Source: Lachnospiraceae bacterium (GTDB lineage Bacteria; Bacillota; Clostridia; Lachnospirales; Lachnospiraceae). From it: a stretch of DNA of 64,000 nucleotides. The notes below the pieces were generated by a model. That model had not been told where the DNA came from, ran no database searches, and saw nothing but the letters and a program-made list of their open reading frames with translations. The position numbers and the translations under genes are program-made. Positions 60,069-64,000 of the stretch are shown here, in pieces (positions within the stretch are counted from its first letter, which is position 1; every line of letters begins with the position of its first letter). The stretch covers positions 62,001 to 126,000 of the forward strand of contig JAFUTQ010000095.1 in the NCBI GenBank assembly GCA_017484135.1. Reading direction: 5' to 3'.

Positions 60069-60800
60069 TTACTCTGTTGCCATTTGCTGGTTCACGTATG
60101 TCATCGTCAACATACAGAATACATATGTCTGGATTGCTCCGGAGAACAAATCGAAGTACACATGCAGTGCCGCCGGCCATATGATCGCAATCTTGGAAAG
60201 CAGTCCATAGACCAATGCCATCATGACTGTTCCCGATAATACGTTTGCAAACAAACGCAGGGACAACGAAATGGGTACCGCCACCTCACTGATCAGGTTG
60301 ATCGGGAACCAGATCGGCAGCCACGGCGGCAGCGGCGAACACATATCTACCCAGATCTGCTTTGGCTTCTGATACCGGAACTGTGTAATATGTATCATAA
60401 AAAACGTGATCAGTCCCAGTGCCAGTGTCGTGCCGTAATCCGCCGTCGGCGGTCTGAGCCCGAACAGACCGGATATATTGCTCATCAGAATAAAAAGAAA
60501 GATTGTGCTGATATAATTCACAAGCTTTGGCGCATTGTCGCCCATCGCTCCCCTGACAACCCCGTCAAGAAATTCCACGATCAGCTCCGCCACGTTCTGA
60601 AACCCATCCGGCACGTCCGTGGCAGCTTTCATCTTATGCTTTACTACAAATGAGAATCCGATCAATACCAGCATAACGATCAGAATACAGACATGCGATG
60701 TAGTAATCCATACCTCCTGGCCAAAAATCTTATAAGAAATAAGACCATGTATCATAAAGTCAATACTGCTGCTGGACGATAGCAAAATTTTTCCACCCAC
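60069..60800 (-). CDS. atpB: ATP synthase a subunit
   Basis: 243 aa, five to six TM helices. The essential Arg lies in PISLSLRLFANVLSGTVMM, and the C-terminus reads QTYVFCMLTMTYVNQQM. It forms the ion path with the c ring. The start is GTG at 60800: GGAGGTG lies seven bases upstream; the nearby ATG is out of frame. A repeat array separates it from atpI. Confidence 0.95.
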   Translation of the reverse strand: MGGKILLSSSSSIDFMIHGLISYKIFGQEVWITTSHVCILIVMLVLIGFSFVVKHKMKAATDVPDGFQNVAELIVEFLDGVVRGAMGDNAPKLVNYISTIFLFILMSNISGLFGLRPPTADYGTTLALGLITFFMIHITQFRYQKPKQIWVDMCSPLPPWLPIWFPINLISEVAVPISLSLRLFANVLSGTVMMALVYGLLSKIAIIWPAALHVYFDLFSGAIQTYVFCMLTMTYVNQQMATE

Positions 60801-60829
60801 ATTTTCACCTCCTTAACTCTTTTTTAATA

Positions 60830-61094
60830 GTATCGGCACGCATCGCTTCGCGATACCTGCCATGTCGTCGGGAGCCATCCTTAAGAATGAGCTTCGCTCA
60901 TTAGGCTCCCTCCTCTAAGGTATCGGCACGCATCGCTTCGCGATACCTGCCATGTCGTCGGGAGCCATCCTTAGAATGAGCTTCGCTCATTGGGCTCCCT
61001 CCTCTAAGGTATCGGCACGCACCGCTTCGCGATACCTGCCATCTCGTCGGGAGCCATCCTTAGAATGAGCTCCGCTCATTAGGCTCCCTCCTCT
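60830..61094. repeat. Tandem array of ~89-bp palindromic repeats, array 1 (three units)
   Basis: Units 60830-60919, 60920-61008 and 61009-61094 begin GTATCGGCACGC and end with GGCTCCCTCCTCT; the first two also carry the closing AAG. Each holds two stem-loops: GGTATCG..CGATACC and GGGAGCC..AATGAGC-ttc-GCTCATT..GGCTCCC. Units differ at a few positions. The last unit overlaps the 3' end of the atpI-like gene and supplies its last codons and stop. It accounts for the whole atpI-atpB gap. Confidence 0.92.
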
Positions 61095-61501
61095 CCGGAA
61101 GAATTTTTCTTCTTCCGCCGCCCATTTGAGACCACTCTATGTGTAAAGGGCTGCAGGTAAGCACCCACTTTCAAACCCATTACGCCGATAAATAAAGCAA
61201 CGACACTTCCCAGTCCAAAATAAGCCGTGACAACAAAAACAACGAGAATCACTGCATAACGCAAAATATAATGAAGGGTTACCCGGTGTTTCGCCCCCTT
61301 CTCCGCCAGTTCTAAAGAATCCCGTATCACTATCGCGATATGTATCGCCATTCCCATGGCCAGAAGAATTCCGATCGCAAGACCGCTCACGTAATACCAT
61401 CTGTTTTTCACAAAGCATATCCCGACAAGCAGAACTGCCAGCCCGTACAACAAAATCCCTGCTAAAAGCTCCGGCAGGGTGTCATTTATCCTCTTCAGCA
61501 T
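61079..61501 (-). CDS. atpI: AtpI-like membrane protein of the ATP synthase operon
   Basis: 140 aa with four hydrophobic segments (ELLAGILLYGLAVLLVGICF at the start), the topology of AtpI/UncI, an assembly helper of the c ring. The C-terminal EEGA and the TAA stop are encoded by the adjoining repeat unit, so the original end has been replaced or extended. Start ATG 61501 overlaps the atpZ end; a longer frame to 61639 is not needed. Confidence 0.8.
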   Translation of the reverse strand: MLKRINDTLPELLAGILLYGLAVLLVGICFVKNRWYYVSGLAIGILLAMGMAIHIAIVIRDSLELAEKGAKHRVTLHYILRYAVILVVFVVTAYFGLGSVVALFIGVMGLKVGAYLQPFTHRVVSNGRRKKKNSSGEEGA

Positions 61502-61733
61502 GCTGCCCGCCCCTCTTGGCATCACGGCTGTATATGCGTTTTGCCATCCGGTATACATTCCGGAAACCCGCAGCCGCGCCTGCCATAAACAAAAAAACAA
61601 CGACCATCGGATGACCAAACTTCCGATAAAACATGACACCGACGGCTGTACACAACAAAATAGGAACGATCATATTCAGGCCAAACTGTACGATCATTAC
61701 CATGGATTCGTACACACTTTGTTTTCCCCTCAT
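61482..61733 (-). CDS. atpZ: AtpZ-like small membrane protein
   Basis: 83 aa, two TM helices (MIVQFGLNMIVPILLCTAVG and PMVVVFLFMAGAAAGFRNVY). It has the length, the FG.N and AG.AAGFRN motifs and the operon position of AtpZ, which forms an AtpZI ion-transport complex with AtpI in other Firmicutes. Overlaps atpI by 20 bp. Start ATG with AAAGGAG upstream. Confidence 0.85.
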   Translation of the reverse strand: MRGKQSVYESMVMIVQFGLNMIVPILLCTAVGVMFYRKFGHPMVVVFLFMAGAAAGFRNVYRMAKRIYSRDAKRGGQHAEEDK

Positions 61734-61770
61734 GAACAGCTCCTTTCGCCGGAAATCGTATAATATTACA

Positions 61771-61807
61771 GTTCACGGCTCATCGAACCATGAACGGTAA
61801 CAGTATA
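61771..61807 (-). promoter_or_regulatory. Possible atp operon promoter and leader hairpin
   Basis: An extended -10 (TGTTATACT; TATACT at 61802-61807) without a good -35 lies before atpZ. GTTCACGG (61771-61778) and CCATGAAC (61788-61795) form a leader stem with one mismatch. Confidence 0.45.
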
Positions 61808-61859
61808 ACACAATTCCCCGAAAAATTATATATTTTTTTCGATTTTTTCTTTTTTGATT

Positions 61860-62345
61860 TTACAGACAAATTGTAATGGTTTTGTCACCGCCTGCATAAT
61901 GATAATAATTTACCCCTGCCGCATCCAGCATCTTTCTGGAAGCAATGACAGAGGGCGTATTCTGATATTTATCATCGTCATACACCAGTGTTTTGATTCC
62001 CGCCTGTATAATCGCTTTCGCACATTCATTGCAGGGAAACAGGGTGACATACATCGTTGCACCCTCCAGGCTGCCCCCTCGATAGTTAAGAATCGCATTC
62101 AGTTCACTGTGTGTCGTATAAAAATATTTATTTTCCAGAGGGTCTCCCTCTCTTTCCCACGGAAACACATCATCTGAGCATCCCTTCGGAAAACCGTTGT
62201 ATCCCATGGACAGGATCTTGTGATCTTCACAGACAATGCAGGCTCCCACCTGTGTATTGGGATCCTTCGAACGCATAGCCGACAGTTTTGCCACTCCCAT
62301 AAAATATTCGTCCCAGCTTATATAATCTGTTCTTTTTCCGCTCAT
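61860..62345 (-). CDS. dCMP deaminase (ComEB-like)
   Basis: 161 aa. Zinc site HSELNAILN and PCNECAKAIIQAG, the deoxycytidylate-deaminase pattern; the insert with GCSDDVFPWEREGDPLENKYFY is typical of dCMP deaminases. It converts dCMP to dUMP for thymidylate synthesis. Located between the phosphatase-like gene and the atp operon on the same strand. Confidence 0.92.
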   Translation of the reverse strand: MSGKRTDYISWDEYFMGVAKLSAMRSKDPNTQVGACIVCEDHKILSMGYNGFPKGCSDDVFPWEREGDPLENKYFYTTHSELNAILNYRGGSLEGATMYVTLFPCNECAKAIIQAGIKTLVYDDDKYQNTPSVIASRKMLDAAGVNYYHYAGGDKTITICL

Positions 62346-62366
62346 CTGATCTATCCTTTACTTTGC

Positions 62367-62828
62367 TCACTCTTCCTCAGCCTCAAACAATCTGACCAGC
62401 TTTTTGATCGAGCGGCTCAACGTCTCAAAGCACAGACCATATGCCTGTAATGTGCCGCCATAGGGATTCATAATTGACAGTTCCTCGCCCACCAGTTCAT
62501 TCAGAACCGCAACCCGCTCCTCATCCGTCTCCGGCAAAACATCAAACAGCTTTTGATACTGTATTTCATCCATGGTGATAACCAGTGTATGCTCATCAAT
62601 ATCCTCTGCAGTAATCTGTTTTGACATATATCCTTCAAGGTTAATTCCATTGCTGATCATCACAGCCTCTGCTTTTTGGTTCAGTGGTTCCGGAAAAAGC
62701 ACAACCAAGCCACGGCTGAGCACCTCTACATCGATATGAAGCGCCGCCTCGCGAAACAGCGCCTCTGCCATTGGAGCTCTGCAGGTTGCGCTTTCTGTGA
62801 CAAACACAATTCGACTGTATTCCTTCAT
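62367..62828 (-). CDS. Low-molecular-weight phosphatase-like protein without catalytic cysteine (YwlE position)
   Basis: 153 aa. The P-loop reads FVTESATCRAPMAEAL; in active LMW protein-tyrosine/arginine phosphatases it is V-C-x-G-N-x-C-R-S, so the nucleophilic first Cys is Thr, while the second Cys and Arg remain. The general-acid loop reads MNPYGGT where the family has DPYG/DPFG, so that Asp is Asn. Both catalytic residues are changed. It occupies the sua5-ywlE-atp position known in Firmicutes, so it descends from YwlE; catalysis is unlikely and it may be a binding or regulatory relic. ATG 62828 with AGGAGG upstream. Confidence 0.8.
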   Translation of the reverse strand: MKEYSRIVFVTESATCRAPMAEALFREAALHIDVEVLSRGLVVLFPEPLNQKAEAVMISNGINLEGYMSKQITAEDIDEHTLVITMDEIQYQKLFDVLPETDEERVAVLNELVGEELSIMNPYGGTLQAYGLCFETLSRSIKKLVRLFEAEEE

Positions 62829-62850
62829 TTGGCTTCCTCCTAGTTAATAT

Positions 62851-63109
62851 GTATCGGCACGCATCGCTCCGCGTCACCTGCCATGTCGTCGGGAGCCATC
62901 CTATAATGAGCTCCGCTCGGGTATCGGCACGCATCGCTCCGCGATACCTGCCATGTCGTCGGGAGCCATCCTAATAATGAGCTTCGCTCATTGGGCTCCC
63001 TCCTCATTGGGCTCCCTCCTCTAAGGTATCGGCACGCGCCGCTCCGCGTCACCTGCCATGTCGTCGGGAGCCATCCTATAATGAGCTCCGCTCATTGGGC
63101 TCCCTCCTC
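62851..63109. repeat. Array of ~89-bp palindromic repeats, array 2 (three units, one truncated)
   Basis: Units 62851-62920 (3' end missing), 62921-63024 (with a short duplication of CATTGGGCTCCCTCCTC) and 63025-63109. Same family as 60830-61094. Many copies here have GCTCC instead of GCTTC and GCGTCACC instead of GCGATACC, so the two arrays diverged separately. It abuts the sua5 stop and fills the sua5 to phosphatase gap. Confidence 0.92.
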
Positions 63110-64000
63110 AAACCTCAACAATGTGAAATGCTGCGGCTTTCAGCAGGCGATTCATCACTGCCTGCCCGATGCGCAGATCCGAAAAACATTCGGAATAAAT
63201 TTTGTCCACCTTCCTGTCATCAAATTCACGTAGAATACGATACAGGTTCTGTGCAATTCCGTCTTCGTCCCGGCGGGTGCCGATGCTGACCGTTTCTCCC
63301 CGGGAATAGCGCAGAATCGTCTCATCCGTTCCGATAATCCCAACCTTCCACCCTGCGGCAATAGCAGTGTCTGCCAGTTCATTGATTTTGTCCACGACCC
63401 TTTCCGGATCTCCATCCACAAGCACCAACTCCGCTTGCGGTGCGTAGTGTCTGTACTTCATTCCCGGCGCTCTGGGTTTTTCCACAGAATCAGCAGCAGC
63501 CAGCGCAGGATCCACCTTCACATCTCCGATCACCTCCGCCAGCATCTCTCGCGTGATATACCCCGGTCTCAAGATCATCGGACAATCTCCCGTAAGATCC
63601 ACGATAGTAGACTCAATCCCAACCCCCACCGGACCGCCATCCAGTATAAGCGGTATTTTCCCATCCAAATCAAACGCCACATGCTCCGCCCGGGTAGGGC
63701 TGGGCTTTCCGGATGTATTTGCGCTGGGAGCAGCAATGTATCCGCCCCCCTGCCGGATCAGCTCCAATGCAACGGAATGATCCGGCATACGCACTGCCAC
63801 CGTATCCAGCCCTCCGGTCGTCTCATTGGGCACAGTGTCATTTTTTTTCACAATCAGGGTCAGCGGGCCCGGCCAGAAAGTCTCCGCCAACAGCCTTGCC
63901 TCCGGTGTCACTTCTTTCGCGAGCTCTGACAGGCTCTGATATTCTGCAATATGGACAATCAGCGGATTGTCCGACGGTCTGCCCTTGGCCTCATAGATTT
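63108..64000 (-). CDS. L-threonylcarbamoyladenylate synthase, Sua5 family (N-terminus outside window)
   Basis: About 296 residues are present. Seen: EAKGRPSDNPLIVHI at the upstream edge, FWPGPLTLIVKK, PSANTSGKPSPT and DGGPVGVGIESTIVDL, the YrdC-domain motifs, followed by the C-terminal Sua5 domain. It makes threonylcarbamoyl-AMP for the t6A37 modification of ANN-decoding tRNAs. It is first in the sua5-phosphatase-dCMP deaminase-atp run. The stop TGA (63108-63110) is flush with repeat array 2. Confidence 0.95.
   Translation of the reverse strand, partial: IYEAKGRPSDNPLIVHIAEYQSLSELAKEVTPEARLLAETFWPGPLTLIVKKNDTVPNETTGGLDTVAVRMPDHSVALELIRQGGGYIAAPSANTSGKPSPTRAEHVAFDLDGKIPLILDGGPVGVGIESTIVDLTGDCPMILRPGYITREMLAEVIGDVKVDPALAAADSVEKPRAPGMKYRHYAPQAELVLVDGDPERVVDKINELADTAIAAGWKVGIIGTDETILRYSRGETVSIGTRRDEDGIAQNLYRILREFDDRKVDKIYSECFSDLRIGQAVMNRLLKAAAFHIVEV

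Noticed and set aside
61734..61859. Strong consensus promoter for the atp operon
   Set aside because: Only an extended -10 is visible; no acceptable -35, so it is listed with low confidence only.
62840..63052. Short open frames through the repeat array near sua5
   Set aside because: They translate repeat units and carry the same residues as the array periodicity; no start signals.
60830..63109. CRISPR array
   Set aside because: Units are near-identical throughout their length with no unique spacers, and no cas genes are present.

Overview
The window looks like a chromosome segment of a Gram-positive, anaerobic, motile, spore-forming Clostridia species, most likely a Lachnospiraceae. The evidence is a SpoVT regulator, an mreB/mbl-flagellar rod gene pair, a class B sortase with its substrate, an F-type ATPase operon led by atpZ/atpI, NADP-glutamate dehydrogenase, prokaryote-type ProRS, and AGGAGG-type ribosome sites. 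Almost all genes lie on the minus strand. I see no rRNA, tRNA, CRISPR array, prophage or transposase gene. | Layout: 1-6.6 kb has a partial flagellar rod gene, mreB, uvrA and uvrB (with a LexA-type box). 6.6-18.6 kb has an [FeFe]-hydrogenase-like/chemotaxis/receiver chimera broken by an in-frame UGA and a one-base frameshift, an HTH/S24-like regulator, a large TPR-GAF-GGDEF protein, proS, a Lon-like AAA+ ATPase and ldh. 18.6-19.0 kb holds a type I toxin-antitoxin locus with both promoters and terminators visible. 19-26.7 kb has a ferredoxin, a FliD-like protein, a GHKL/LytTR two-component pair, a PIN/NYN-like protein, a chemoreceptor, a YjbR-MGMT fusion and a hemolysin III protein. 26.8-34.6 kb has gdhA, a sortase-anchored LRR protein with its sortase B, glucokinase, a class A PBP and spoVT. 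34.7-40.5 kb has an SOS-box-controlled radical-SAM DNA-repair pair, a small uncharacterised protein, an unusual P-loop protein/kinase pair and mecA. 40.6-54.4 kb has glgB, a TPR-AAA protein, a PerM transporter, an aconitase-like hydratase, a two-component system, two uncharacterised proteins and a PurM-like enzyme. 54.4-64 kb has the complete ATP synthase operon preceded by dCMP deaminase, a phosphatase-like protein lacking its nucleophile, and Sua5. | The most unusual signal is a family of five intergenic elements (about 9.2, 16.0, 25.9, 39.4 and 51.8 kb; 147-201 bp). Each folds as a cloverleaf. An outer stem of 20-45 bp, private to the locus, encloses three hairpins: two nearly invariant in sequence and a central one whose arms differ between copies but stay complementary. 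Stem bases change in compensating pairs. A second repeat family (about 89 bp, six units in two arrays) is inserted between genes of the sua5-atp cluster and supplies the stop codon of one of them. The five-copy cloverleaf family is my main candidate for something undescribed.
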